Part shown: piece after piece, positions 1 through 10,583 of the stretch
Layout of the letters: each line of letters opens with the position of its first letter
Numbering within the stretch: position 1 is the stretch's first letter
Assembly: GCF_000313135.1 (NCBI RefSeq)
Contig: NW_004457654.1
Span: 1,192,730 to 1,256,729 of the forward strand
Reading direction: 5' to 3'
Origin: Acanthamoeba castellanii str. Neff
Taxonomy: Eukaryota; Discosea; Longamoebia; Acanthamoebidae
DNA length: 64,000 nucleotides
The notes under the pieces: generated by a model
What the model saw: the letters and a program-made list of their open reading frames with translations, nothing else
What the model was told of the DNA's origin: nothing
The model's database searches: none
Program-made: the position numbers and the translations under genes

Positions 1-113
1 AGATTGGTGGCGGCATGGCGGCCACCCTCCTTCGCGTTGTAGCACGGCGCAAGCACGTTAAAGGTTACCACCGTCACGAGCTCGGCAGGCACTTCCTTCG
101 CCTCACTCTCCAT
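1..113 (-). CDS. Endonuclease/exonuclease/phosphatase family protein, N-terminus only
   Basis: Only the first 37 complete codons lie in the window; the gene runs off the left edge. The ATG is at 111-113 on the minus strand. After an acidic leader (MESEAKEV) the protein reads VTVVTFNVLAPCYN, which matches the first beta strand of the EEP fold, where the Asn contacts the catalytic metal (CCR4, nocturnin and angel proteins have a similar S-x-N-V-L-A stretch). The likely role is a nuclease or deadenylase, but the catalytic Glu, Asp and His motifs are outside the window, so the substrate cannot be judged. It is divergent from the SR protein gene 140 bp away. Confidence 0.6.
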   Translation of the reverse strand, partial: MESEAKEVPAELVTVVTFNVLAPCYNAKEGGRHAATN

Positions 114-253
114 CTCTCCTTTGTGTTGTTGGGAAATAAAATAGAAAACAATAAAACGAGGAAAACAATTGTAAGAATTTAAAGAATGTCACGCACTGGC
201 CAGACTTTTTCAATCAGAAGGCCGTCTGAATTGATTAAATTCGTGTACGCAAC
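114..253. promoter_or_regulatory. Short divergent intergenic region
   Basis: These 140 bp separate the start codons of two divergent genes and must hold both promoters and 5' leaders. The stretch is clearly A/T-richer than the flanking exons (poly-A/T around 125-180). No specific factor site was recognised. Confidence 0.45.
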
Positions 254-1273
254 ATGTCGCGGCGCACGCTGTTCGTGGCCAATCTGTCAGAGACGACCAC
301 AGCGCGCGATCTCGCCTGGGAATGCGAGCGCTACGGCCCGCTGGTGCGTTGTGATTTGCCCACCCCAGGGGGGCGAGCCAAGGGCTTCGCCTTCGTCGAA
401 TTTGTAGATGAGCGTGATGCCATCGCTGCGCACAGCGAGCTCGCTCACCGTCGTATCGATGGCCGCCATCTGACCGTCGAGTACGCTCGCCGTGCCCCTG
501 CGCCCGGCTGGCGTCACTCCCCTGGTCCTGGTATGCCTGGGCCTGGCGGACCTGCCTACCCTCGCCACCCCCCTTCGCCCCCATACGGCAAGCGCCGTCG
601 TGATGAGTACGTTCCCAGCCATTTTCCCCCCTTTGATTGTTTGTTCAATTTCCAGTGGATATGTCGTTGCCCCTCCCCTGAACCTTTGCCATCTTCTCCA
701 ATGCCAACACATTTAGCGCGACCCGACGACTGCGAACATGAATTTTGCTGATTCGACCCATTTTTCGATCCGACTCCTTCATTTCGACACCACTACAGCT
801 CGCCCAGACGAGGCCACTCGCGTTCGCCCCCGCGTCAGCGGAGGAGGTATTCCCGCAGCCCGAGCCCGCGCGACCGCGACGACAGGAGGGACCGTGACCG
901 CCACCGGGAGGTGGACAGACGCGACCGCCACGACTCCCCGCGCGGCAGGGACCACCGCGACAGGGAGCGTAGGGCTGACTCGGACCGAGACAGGGACCGA
1001 GAGCGCAGAGACGTGGACGGCAGGAGGGACGCCGGTGCCGCGCCCTCCAATGGCCGCGCCGACGCCGAGGCGGCCAGGCCCTCGAGGGCTGACAGAAGCC
1101 CCAGCCCGCGCGACCGCGCCGCCGAATCGCCCCAGCGCGCCGCTGCGCCTCGCTCGCCTGCCGCCGCCTCGGACGACGTGCCGAGGCCCCACTCGCAGGA
1201 GCGCCAGGTCGATGCTGCCGAAGACAAGGAGGGAAGCAGGACTCCCGAGAGGGAGCTCAGCCCGCCTCTGTAA
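254..1273 (+). CDS. SR-type splicing factor: RRM plus RS domain
   Basis: Two exons, 254-606 and 799-1273; the intron is gtacgt...cag (192 bp). Joining the frames replaces an early stop by SPRRGHSRSPPRQRRR, the start of an RS domain, which strongly supports the splice. Residues about 3-80 form one RNA recognition motif with RNP2 (LFVANL) and RNP1 (KGFAFVEF). A Pro/Gly linker follows, then a long tail of RS, RD and RE dipeptides and SPSP motifs. The protein is about 275 residues, a usual size for SR proteins. It should act in the nucleus in splice-site choice and be controlled by SR-protein kinases. The exact orthologue (SRSF2-like or other) cannot be set from the RRM alone. Confidence 0.85.
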
Positions 1274-1840
1274 GCTCGATTAGCTGCGCCCACAGCCACA
1301 CTCTTCCTCAACCCACACACTTTTTAGAAGTCACAAAAAAAAAGAAAAAAAGATAAAAATAATTTCCTTTTTACAACTCTGTCCTAGTTTTTGTTTCCTA
1401 GTTTCGATTTTCCTGATTGGTTGCTGCTCGGAAGGGTTGAGGTGTCGGAGCTAGCTACGTAATCAAGCTCCGACTCTACGTACCACCCGAAAACTCAGGG
1501 TACGTTGTGGGGAGTAGACATCAATGCTACGTGAAAGCGGGGCTGAAGACCACTGCCGTCGCGGATCACCAGCCGCATAGCTGAAGGCCTGCAGCCACGT
1601 AAGTTCTAGTTTGCTCGCCGGGAGGGGGTGAAGTGGTCTCATAAGCACCGCGTTGCAGTGTGCGCGAGCTCCTGATCGCTCTACGTTCTCCATTCGCTTT
1701 TCCATGTATTCTCGGAGGTCGCTCCGAACAGGGATCCAAAAGCCTTAGTCACAGTCGCACACCACACAGAAAACGCAACCATCCATACCACACCACACAA
1801 CACACGCAACAAACCCCACACCTCCACACTTCAAACCAAC
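1274..1840. other. Intergenic region, no gene recognised
   Basis: These 567 bp lie between the SR gene stop and the next start. An A-rich stretch at 1325-1370 probably holds the 3' end of the SR transcript. A 9-bp inverted repeat (1444-1452 and 1466-1474, starting GTCGGAGCT) could form a short hairpin. C/A-rich sequence just before 1841 looks like a 5' leader. No tRNA or other RNA gene was recognised. Confidence 0.5.
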
Positions 1841-4800
1841 ATGGCCTGTCCCATGCGCGAGACCCGCACCAAGCCACCTCATTCGGAGAGGGAGCTCTTC
1901 TACCGCCTCATGAACGTGGAAGCCCACCCGGAGGTGGTGGAGCTCGCCCGCGCCTACCTGCCCTCCGCAATCGCCCAGGCCCGACGTCTGCGATGCGACA
2001 CGGCCTGGGCCGACTTCGACTACTCGCCCGAGGCCCTCGAGCAGTTCCTCTGGGCCGACTACGACCGCGCCATGAACCAGTACGCGGCCTACAGCCGGGC
2101 GGTGGAGCAGGGCCGGGTCGCCACGATCCCGCGGGACGACATGGCCTGGTACCTCACGCAAGTGGCCCCCTCGAAGCTGGTCGACGGGTCGTGGCTCCAG
2201 AACGCGGCCCGGTGCGAACGCTTGGGTCGGGATCCCAGGCTCAACAAGATCCTCTCCAACCTCTTCGTCATCTACTCTGGTACGAAGACCACCACATCAC
2301 ATGCGCACATGCAATCAAATGTGTTGATGCGAGACTCACTATGATGGTGTTGGAGGGCAGAGGAGCTGGGCGAAGGCAAGCTGGAACAGAATCATGTGTT
2401 CATCTATCGCAAGCTGATGGAAGGCTTAGGGTGAGTTGCCGGTCACTATGAGCGCTCAGGCATGTTTTTTGACTCCTATGTGGATTGTGGCTCACTCCGC
2501 GTGTGTGCAGGGTGCGGCTACCACCGACAGAGAGTCGCGAGTTTGCCTTCCTGCAGCTCTTCGAGGACTGTGCCCTGCGGTGTGCAGTCGCCCAGATGAG
2601 CCTATCACAATTCCCTGTCGACATGCTCCCAGGTAACCGACACAACCAATACCCATCAACTCCCAAAGACTCACTTGTGGACCTTCTGACAGAGATTCTG
2701 GGATTCAATCTGGCCTTTGAGCAGCTTCCGCTCCACCTCTTGATCACTGTCCACCAGGTGAGCACTCTTCTGCTTCCTTTTTGTGCGTTTCTCGCACATA
2801 AGCCACCAAAAGAACTCTCACCCATGATGTTGGTCAGATGCGCGAGCTGTCCATGGACCCGTACTACTACCAGCTGCACATCTCTATCGATAACTCGGAC
2901 ACCGGGCACGCCCGGATCGCCATCGACACCGGTACGATTGATTTGTGTGTGCGTGTGTGTGTCGTGTGTGTCGTGTGTGTCTTGAGGGTGTCGTGTGTGT
3001 GTGTGTTGGGTGTTGGGTGAGTTAGGGGCGAGCGGCTGACCCAGGCATTGTGCAGTGAACCTGTACATGGACTACATTCGGGATCAGGAGGGCTCCGAGG
3101 AGGCTGCACGCCACTGGGACCGGGTGATGGACGGCTTCTTCCTGGCCAACCTGCCGTTCCCGGGCGAGGGCCGGCTGCAGAGCATCAAGCGAATGCTGGA
3201 CCACCCGAACGACCACCTCATCAAGCAGCAGCCTGCAACCTCGAAGGTGGACACCCAGGCCTCCGAGCTTTGCGAGCGGATGAAGGAAATGATCGTCAAG
3301 AAGTCCAAGTTCGGAGCACGTATGCACGGTGAGCACCTCTACATCGGCGAGCTCAAGATCGACGAGTGGCTGAACAACATCGTCGCCGAGGCCGAGCGCG
3401 AGCACAACAACAGCTCTCTTGATTCAGCTCCATCGCCTTCATCATCGCTGTGGGTCGATCGTTTTCTCGACGCCCTCTTCGGCTCGCACTACGTCGACGC
3501 CGAGCGGCCCGGCGAGAGCGCCTTAGTCACGCAGGTGTGCGGGTTCGGCGGACCCATGTTCCACATCTTCACCAAGGCCGAGCTGCGGCTCATCACCGAC
3601 TGGCTCAACGAACGGGCCAGCTTCGACCAGCACCAGCCCACCGGGTGCGGAGTGGTCGCGAGACCGACAGAGCCTGCAAATTACGACGAAGAGCGGAGGG
3701 CGGTGGCGCAGGCGATGGCGGAGCTGGTCGAGAAGAAGCGGAAGCGAGGGATGCGCGCCCACGGCAACCGCACGGTGACCGGCGACGACGGGCGGCCCGT
3801 GAAGATCAACGATCTGCTCCGGAGCGAGAGCGCCTCCGCGTCCAGCATCCTGGCCGCGATGCGCAGCCACTACGGGCTCGGCGGCGGCGACGCGGCGGCC
3901 ACCACCACCAATCCGTTCCTGCGGGCGTTCCTCCCCGACGGCAGCATGGCCAAGTTCTTCGGCGCCGAAGAAGTTGAGGTGGTGCGCCGCTGGGTGGCGC
4001 TGGGCGGTCCGCTCCCCATCTCATCCACCGGCTCCGACGACGACAGCGCGCGCCAGGACCAGCAAACCAGTCCTCGGGGCGAGACCCGGGCCGGCGCAGA
4101 GACCAGCCCGCGCTGGGGCGACGAGTGCGAAGGGACGGCGAGCGAGCTCGCGCAGAGAGTGGTCGACGCGCAGTCGCGAGAAGAGGACCCGCAACGACGC
4201 GCCCAGTTGGTCAAGCGCTACGTCGCGCAGGAGCTGAGCGAGACCAGGAGCTCGCTGGGACAGAACGCGGGGCTCGATTTGACCACCACCCGCGACTGGC
4301 GGAGGCTACAGGCCCGCGTGGCGTCGCTGGCCGACGCGCGGCTCGATGAGCTCAGCAGAAGCGGCAGCATTAGCGCAGGGGCGGTGGTCGACTGGTTCCT
4401 GCCCTACTGGCTGAGCGAGGCCGCCCCGCTCCAGGGCTTGTTCGGCACGCCCGCGCTCCACGCCACCGAGCTGGGCTGCGCCCTGCTCCGGGTGCTCATG
4501 CGCACCTGGGGCTACCCCGATCTCGCCAGTCGGTCCGACATCCAGCAGTACCTCGACGCCGCCGACCAGATCGGGTACACACTCACACGACACACACGAC
4601 ACAACACACACACACACGACACACACACAATGCCACACAACACTCATGTTCGACGCGTAACAGGGCAGCCTTGCCGGACTTGAGGGCCTGGAGTGCGGAA
4701 CGCAGGGCGTTGCTGCTGGTGCAGGCCGTCGGCGCGTTCCCGTCGACGTTCCTGCCAGAGGCCGTCGGCATCGCGCTCTTCCTGGCCATGTGGAACCACC

Positions 4801-5135
4801 ACTCGTGGCAGCGCGCCCAGCTGCGGATCTTGGACTCGCGGGCCACGGAAAAGGTGGTGGTCCATCGCGAGGAGGACAAGGCCGAGCGACGCTTCGGCAA
4901 GCACCTGGCGTGCTTCCGCGAGGTGATGGCGCTGCTGGACGGCGAGCAGGTCGAGCGCGCGGGCCTCGGGTTCAACTCGATGGTGCGATTGGCCTCCACC
5001 TCCACCACCATTGCGGAGACGAGGGAGAGCAAGGCAGTGACAAAGTGGCAAGCGGAGCTCGAGCGCATGTGGCAGCGTTCCGTCGCGGCACAAGAAGCCC
5101 AAGGCAGCGACACCACCCTCTCCGCCGCCATGTGA
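1841..5135 (+). CDS. Haem-oxygenase-like iron-containing redox enzyme with long C-terminal region
   Basis: Seven exons: 1841-2279, 2361-2430, 2511-2632, 2693-2757, 2838-2931, 3056-4574, 4664-5135, giving 926 residues. All junctions are GT-AG and keep phase. The N-terminal ~270 residues resemble the bacterial 'iron-containing redox enzyme' family (haem-oxygenase-like diiron oxidases, Pfam Haem_oxygenas_2): EELGEGKLEQNH (147-158), followed by YYYQLHISIDNSDTGH (241-256). These Glu, His and Asp residues sit where family members bind iron. Residues ~270-926 are a long, partly Arg/Glu-rich region I do not recognise. Relatives oxidise amino- or fatty-acid-like substrates in bacterial natural-product pathways; the substrate here is unknown. 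No signal peptide is visible. The family call comes from motif spacing, not a search. Confidence 0.6.
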
Positions 5136-5394
5136 CCAACACAACACAACGTGACTTCCGCAGAACAAGAATATTTCCAAACCAATTCCAGACCGTGGTC
5201 ACATGGCGGCGGAGAGGGTGTGCGGAGTTCTTTCCGCGGAAGTCCAAGGAACACCAAATCGAGACCAGTGCTCGTTTCCGCCCCGCGCAGCAAACGACCT
5301 ACCTATAATTTTATCTGACACACCTTCCACCTCTCTGGTCCTCGTGTTCTTGGCCGGCCCGGTGTCTCAGGTTGTCATTTTGTGGGCTCGTTTG

Positions 5395-5832
5395 CTAGAC
5401 TGGGTCGCCGTATGCGGCAGTGGTCAGCTCCTGCACCGTTCAAAAAGCACAGGGAAAGTGAGCCACGAAGATGTCGCACACACACACCATGAATGTGGGG
5501 GGGGGGAAGCATACGTCGTGGTGTTGGCTGCCTGCGGGCTTGTGGGTGGCGAAGACGCCCGACAGACGCTTGAGCTTGGCGAACAGGCCACGGTTCTCGG
5601 GCGACTGCCGCTGGTGGGCGCCCCCTTGGTTGGGCGACGAAGCGGAACCAGAAGACGAAGAGGAGGAAGACGCAGAAGAAGATGATGATGAGGGCGGAGA
5701 GGGGGCGCTCTGGCCGGTTTGGTACAGGTCGGGCTGGTTTTGCACGGCCCAGTCCTCGTCGGGTCCGCCCGCGATATACTCGTGGTGGTTGTAGTAGCAC
5801 GTCGGGTTGGGCAGCGACTCAAAAGATGACAT
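5395..5832 (-). CDS. Small Ser/Pro-rich protein of unknown function
   Basis: Two exons, 5515-5832 and 5395-5430 (minus strand), give 117 residues. The intron is gtatgc...gtgcag (84 bp, with a run of C on the sense strand) and is phase 0; it ends the protein ELTTAAYGDPV. Residues 1-40 are Tyr/Asn/Asp-rich (MSSFESLPNPTCYYNHHEY). A Ser-rich stretch with about 20 Ser follows, then a basic segment (RGLFAKLKRL). No domain, signal peptide or membrane segment is visible. Without splicing the frame would run on through C-run sequence, which is less likely. It converges with no close partner. Confidence 0.5.
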
Positions 5833-6164
5833 GGTCTTCCTACGATGTTGTCTGCTGTTGTGGTGTTGTGGTCGTGGCGTGTAGTTCTCGAAGTTGAGGA
5901 GGAGCGGCGAGAAGACTACAAAAGAAGTTGGAGGACGGCGGTCAGAGCTTGATAGACGAGGTGGGACGGCCCCAGTTGAGCCAGCACAGCACGGCCATTC
6001 CATGCATCGACTAATCAGCTCCAAGACGAGTACGGTGGTTTTTCCTCAACTCCGACTAAAGCTGGCCGACATTTCACGGGATAAATGGCGTAAAGTTCCC
6101 GATGCTGACGTCATTGGCCCATTTTATGTTCATAAAATGCGACTAATCAAGCTCGCAAACGCGC
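5833..6164. other. Intergenic region upstream of the small Ser/Pro protein
   Basis: This 332-bp stretch is the likely promoter of the minus-strand gene at 5832 and the 3' flank of UBA1. On the minus strand it contains CCAAT directly joined to a TGACGTCA palindrome (6106-6113), a bZIP-type site. The distance to the start codon is about 270 bp. No further gene was seen. Confidence 0.4.
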
Positions 6165-9100
6165 TCAAGAAGATTCGGGAGTCTGGGGGCTCTTCTTGAC
6201 CACCTTCTTCCTCTTGCTGGTGAGCCAGTACCGGACGGGCGGGCCGTTCACATCGGAGCCGTCGTCGTTCTCGAACGTGACGATCAGGTCCACATACTTC
6301 TGGCCCTTCTCGCGCCCGATGAGCCGGCGGAGCCTGGGTGTGCGAGGTGGATGTGGTTCATAAACACCGGATTGAGAGAACAGTGGGAAGAAGAAGAAGA
6401 AGAAGAAGAAGAGGAGGCGTACTTCTTGGGCAGTCGCGAATCGTGGCCGGGCATCAAGGGCACGTAGACCATCTGCACGCCCTGGAAGACGCCCGTAACG
6501 GTCAAGCCGTACTTTTTCTGTCGGTGAACGTTTGAAAAAGAAAGTTTGGTGTTAGTGAAGTGGAGAAGTTTGGAACGAGGGGGGGAAGAGCGAACCTTGA
6601 AGTGATTGCAGAAATCGGAGAGGGTGATGTCGCCCATCTTGAGATCCCATTGGTCCCAGATGGTCACGCTCACCGAATCGGTGATCTTGGTCTTCTCGGC
6701 CGGCGACGGCTCGGCGAACTGGAACATGGGCAGGCCGAGGTTCATGAAGGCGTTCTTGTAGTCCTCCATCTTCACCTTCTTCACGATCTTGATCAACTCG
6801 ATCGACACCTAGACGTCCTCTGCCGCATTAGCGCGCGAACTCGAGAATGACTAGAATGTACGCTGTCTGGTGGACGTACGAGGCCGGAAACGGCGGCCGT
6901 GGTGGTGGCGATGGCAGGCATGATGCGACCGGCAATGCGCTTTGTCTTGAGCCTGTCGGCCGGCGCAATGGCGTAGTTGTAGGCGCGCAGGTTGGACGTC
7001 GCCGTGATGAAATCGATGTGGAAGTTGGCATCGTTGTCCTGTTGGTTGTGTGGCGAACACGGTCAGGCCAATATAAAAGGCTCGAGCTCTTCGTCTGTGC
7101 GATGTACGTTACCTTCTCAAACTCCTCGGGGAACATCTGGTACTTCTCCTTGTGGACGAGCAGCTCCTTGATCCTGTCGATGGCCGCATTGAAGGCGGCC
7201 TCGTCAAACTCGGCGGCCTGCTGGATCTTGGCTTCGATGTCCTCCTTCTTGGCGTTCTCGTCGGTCTCGATCACCTTGTTCTGCTTGGGCTGGAAGGCCG
7301 GGACCGGCACCTCTTCGCAGATCTTACGGAGGTAGTCGTTGTCGGCTTCGTTCCTGGGATCGTGGTGAGTGGGCACCACGCCCCAGACCTTGGCCCACAG
7401 GCACGCCGAGTAGCGCACGTAGTCCAGGTGGAGCGAGTTCTTGGGATCAAACTGCACCGGCGTAGGCGGCCTGCGCCCACCATGCACCACAACACCGCCA
7501 TCAGTCCCCGCGCGTCACGGTGGTTCCAGGAACACATGTGCCGAGTTTTAGGCTAACGCACCTCTTGGCGCCGGACCAGAACGGAGTGCCCTCCTTGGTG
7601 GTCATGTCGAGAGGGAAGTTGTGGAGGAGCTGGAGGATCTTGTTGCGGAAGTATTTGTCGAACTTGAGCCTGCCGTAGGCGATGCACTCCTCGAAGCTGT
7701 TGGGCCGGCTCTCGAGCATCTTCAGCGCGTGTTGCGCGTTCTTGAGCTTGTTGCCGGGCTGCGTGCGCAGTTCCTCGATCACGTCGCTTTCGGCGAGCAG
7801 CTTGTTCAGCTCCTGCGGCTTGAGGGAGAACAGGTTCGCGAACTTGTCCCTGGCCCACTGGATGGTGTGCTGGATCTGGTTGGGGAAGCTCTTCAATGTA
7901 CAGAAGGGCACGTCCTTCTCCGGCGGGTCCCTACGCGAGCCGTACGACTCGGTGAGGAAGGGCACGATCACCTGCGCAGGCGGGTAGTCATGAGCATACA
8001 CCGCACATAATCATAAAAAGAGGGGAGGTATGGCGTACTTGAACGTGGCCCTTGGTGCTGAGGGTACCAGACTCAAGCAGGGGTCGCTGGTTGGTCACAC
8101 ACCGACCATCGACGTACAAACGAGCCTGCACGTTGTCCAGAGCGTTCACCACGATGTCCAGCGCTGTCGGCACGCAAACGAGTTAGGCAACGCTATGCCG
8201 GCTAACAGTCGCAACGCAGAGAGAAAAGGCTCAAGAAGGAGGAGCGAGTACTCTTGAAGAAGCCATCGGTGTAGAGGTTCTCGGACTCTTGGCCCACCTT
8301 GTTGAGGTGGGCGTCGACCTTGAGGGACGGGTTCATGGCGATCGCCGCGTTGGCCGCGCTGGTGGACTTGGGCTTCTGGATGTCCTTGGGCCTGAAGAGG
8401 AACTGCCTGTTCAGGTTGCTCTTCTCGATCAGATCGTTGTCGGTGACCGTGATGAGACCGTCACCACCGCCCACGCCGAGCATGGCAAAGTTCTTCAGCA
8501 TCTCACAGCCGATGGCGCCAGCACCAATCTGCACACACGCCAGAGCCGCCACCATAGTGTGTTAGTACTGCAGCGATCCAGAACATACTGCAAACGCGTG
8601 GACGGTCTGACTGTGTACCATGAAGATTCTCAGCTGCTGGAGTTGGGCGTTGACGTCCTTGCCCAGACACACGACCTGAGCGTCGTATCTGTTGCCCTCG
8701 GGTTGGCACTGCGCGGCATCGACGTCCTCGCCAGGGAGCACCTCGAGCACGTCCATGTACAGCTGTGGCGATAGGAACGGATGAACACAGAGAGAATCGG
8801 TTGACAACGGTTACGTGACATGGTATAAAGAAGAAGAGGAGCAGCGTACCCATTGGTGGAGAGGAGCGAACTTGCCGGTGATCGACTTGATACCCTCCTG
8901 CGCCACAACGCCGCCCAAGAAGGCGGTGATGCCTACCAGGCTGCCCTGCGAGGTGAAGGCCAGCTTCTCGAGCAGCTTCTCGTCGACGGTGATCTTGTCG
9001 CTCTTCTGTTCGTTCAGTTCCTTGGCCAGCGCCACAAGCGCGGCGGCGTCCTCCTTGTTCCAGGGCGCCGGCAGACGCTTGTTCTTCTCCGCAAAGGCGT

Positions 9101-10449
9101 CCAAGGCCTGCGCGCCGAGATGCAGCTGCATCGGGTTCTCCATCTTGGCCCAATCCGCGATCACGATGTCGGGCTTCTCGATGGCCTCTGCCAGAGGGAG
9201 CTACAATGCGCACGACTCGGGTCAGCAAAGCAGTTCTGATATCATAGAAACAATAGGAGAAAGGCGTACGAAGGACATCTCGACGGTCTTCTTGACCTCG
9301 GTGGCGATGCCTCCGCTGACGTAGTCGCCGAAGCTCGAAGTATCGCCGATGCTGAACTCGTAGGGGTTGATGGTCTTCACCTCGAACACCTTGCCCTCGT
9401 TCAGCTCGTTCATGCCCTTGACCTCCTTGAACTGCACCAGCATGCCGTCCTCCAGGCCGTGCTTGGACTTGTCCAGCGTGCGCACCACGCCCGGGTTGGC
9501 CTTGGTCACGTGTTCGATCATGATCTCCAGCGGCTCCTCGCCGTTGATGTCGTGCACCTCGAACTTGTCGCCAAAGTCGCAGAAGGCCCAGCAGAACACG
9601 CCGCGCACGTCGGCCGAGATGAAGGCGATGCCGCGCGCATGGCAGTACGCGTTGATCTTCTTCTGCAGGTGCAGCGGGGTCTCGGTCAGAATGACGCACT
9701 TGAACTGATCGAAGAAGGCGAGGTCCTCCTCCTCGAGGTTGGCCGTCGAGGTGCTGATCTTGACGTAGGGGTTGAGCTCGATCACGTGCGGCGCGCTGAG
9801 CTCGGCCCTGTTCTTGCCCAGGCTGCTGTCGCTCACGAAGAACTGCGAGGCCTGGTCGAACGTCGTTGCTACACGCGTGTCGTGCAGGGTCAGAGCCTTC
9901 ACGCCTGCCAGGGCGATGTTCTTGGCTGGACCACGCCACAAAGAAAGAGAAGTGGTGAAAAGTTGCTACCAGGCTGAACCTCACGGGTCATCATTCAAAT
10001 GGCAATAAAATTGAAATTAATAAAAAGGATGGACTTATATGCATGAAGGGGGCAGTACCGATTTCAACGCCCAGACCACCAAGGCCGCTCAAGAACACGT
10101 TGGAGTCGGCCATCTTGGTCATGGCCTTCCCGCCGTAGACGTAGTACTGGCGCGAGTAGAGGTCCATGTCGATGTTCTTGGCCTCCTCGGGCACATCGAA
10201 CGAAGCGGGTCCCGTTGGCACGACTTCCATATTTTCTACGCTACGACCCGATGTCGAAGAAGAAGATGAAGATGTGGTAAATGAGGTGCCAATTGGCGAG
10301 TGAGTGTCTTTCCTGCTTTTCTTCGTAGCCCTTACGAAGTGACGGTCCTTCTCTTCAGCTTCCTCCTCTCCGTGAGGGTCGTGATCGTCTTGCTGTTCGG
10401 CCTTCCTCGCTTGTTCAATCGGGTGAGTGTCGCTGTGGGCACGCTTCAT
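6165..10449 (-). CDS. UBA1: Ubiquitin-activating enzyme E1
   Basis: Twelve exons on the minus strand: 10059-10449, 9270-9925, 8850-9200, 8619-8762, 8252-8528, 8039-8163, 7562-7971, 7113-7470, 6880-7038, 6596-6808, 6423-6517, 6165-6333; 1115 residues. It activates ubiquitin with ATP and forms the E1 thioester. Seen: the inactive adenylation half ([23 protein letters not shown]); the active ATP site ([20 protein letters not shown], then [10 protein letters not shown]); the catalytic cysteine C672 in [15 protein letters not shown]; and the C-terminal ubiquitin-fold domain. The N-terminus has basic patches (MKRAHS, TKKSRK) that may be nuclear signals. An in-frame ATG at 10482 would add 11 residues; 10449 is chosen as the more usual start. 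All introns keep phase. It is divergent from the F-box/PPP gene. Confidence 0.95.
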
Positions 10450-10583
10450 GTCTCGTTCGCGTAGCCAGGCCAAATCCCACAATATCCCAGCTTCACCAAT
10501 TCAGTCTTTCCCTCCAATTCTTTCCCCGAATTGATGACGTCAGCAAAAAAAGCTGTTTTTCATATCTTTTTGTGGGCCAGAAG
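10450..10583. promoter_or_regulatory. Divergent promoter UBA1 / F-box-PPP gene
   Basis: These 134 bp separate the two start codons. They contain a full TGACGTCA palindrome at 10535-10542, the CRE/ATF-type bZIP site, 42 bp before the plus-strand ATG, followed by an A-run. The same 8-mer lies upstream of the gene at 5832. Function is inferred only from position. Confidence 0.45.

Noticed and set aside
1444..1474. Short hairpin as a structured RNA gene
   Set aside because: A 9-bp stem alone in 560 bp of intergenic DNA is expected by chance and matches no RNA family I know.
8503..9984. 493-codon minus-strand open frame overlapping UBA1 exons 2-5
   Set aside because: It is a frame-shifted shadow of UBA1: GC-rich codon bias leaves alternative frames open, it runs through introns and has no recognisable domain.
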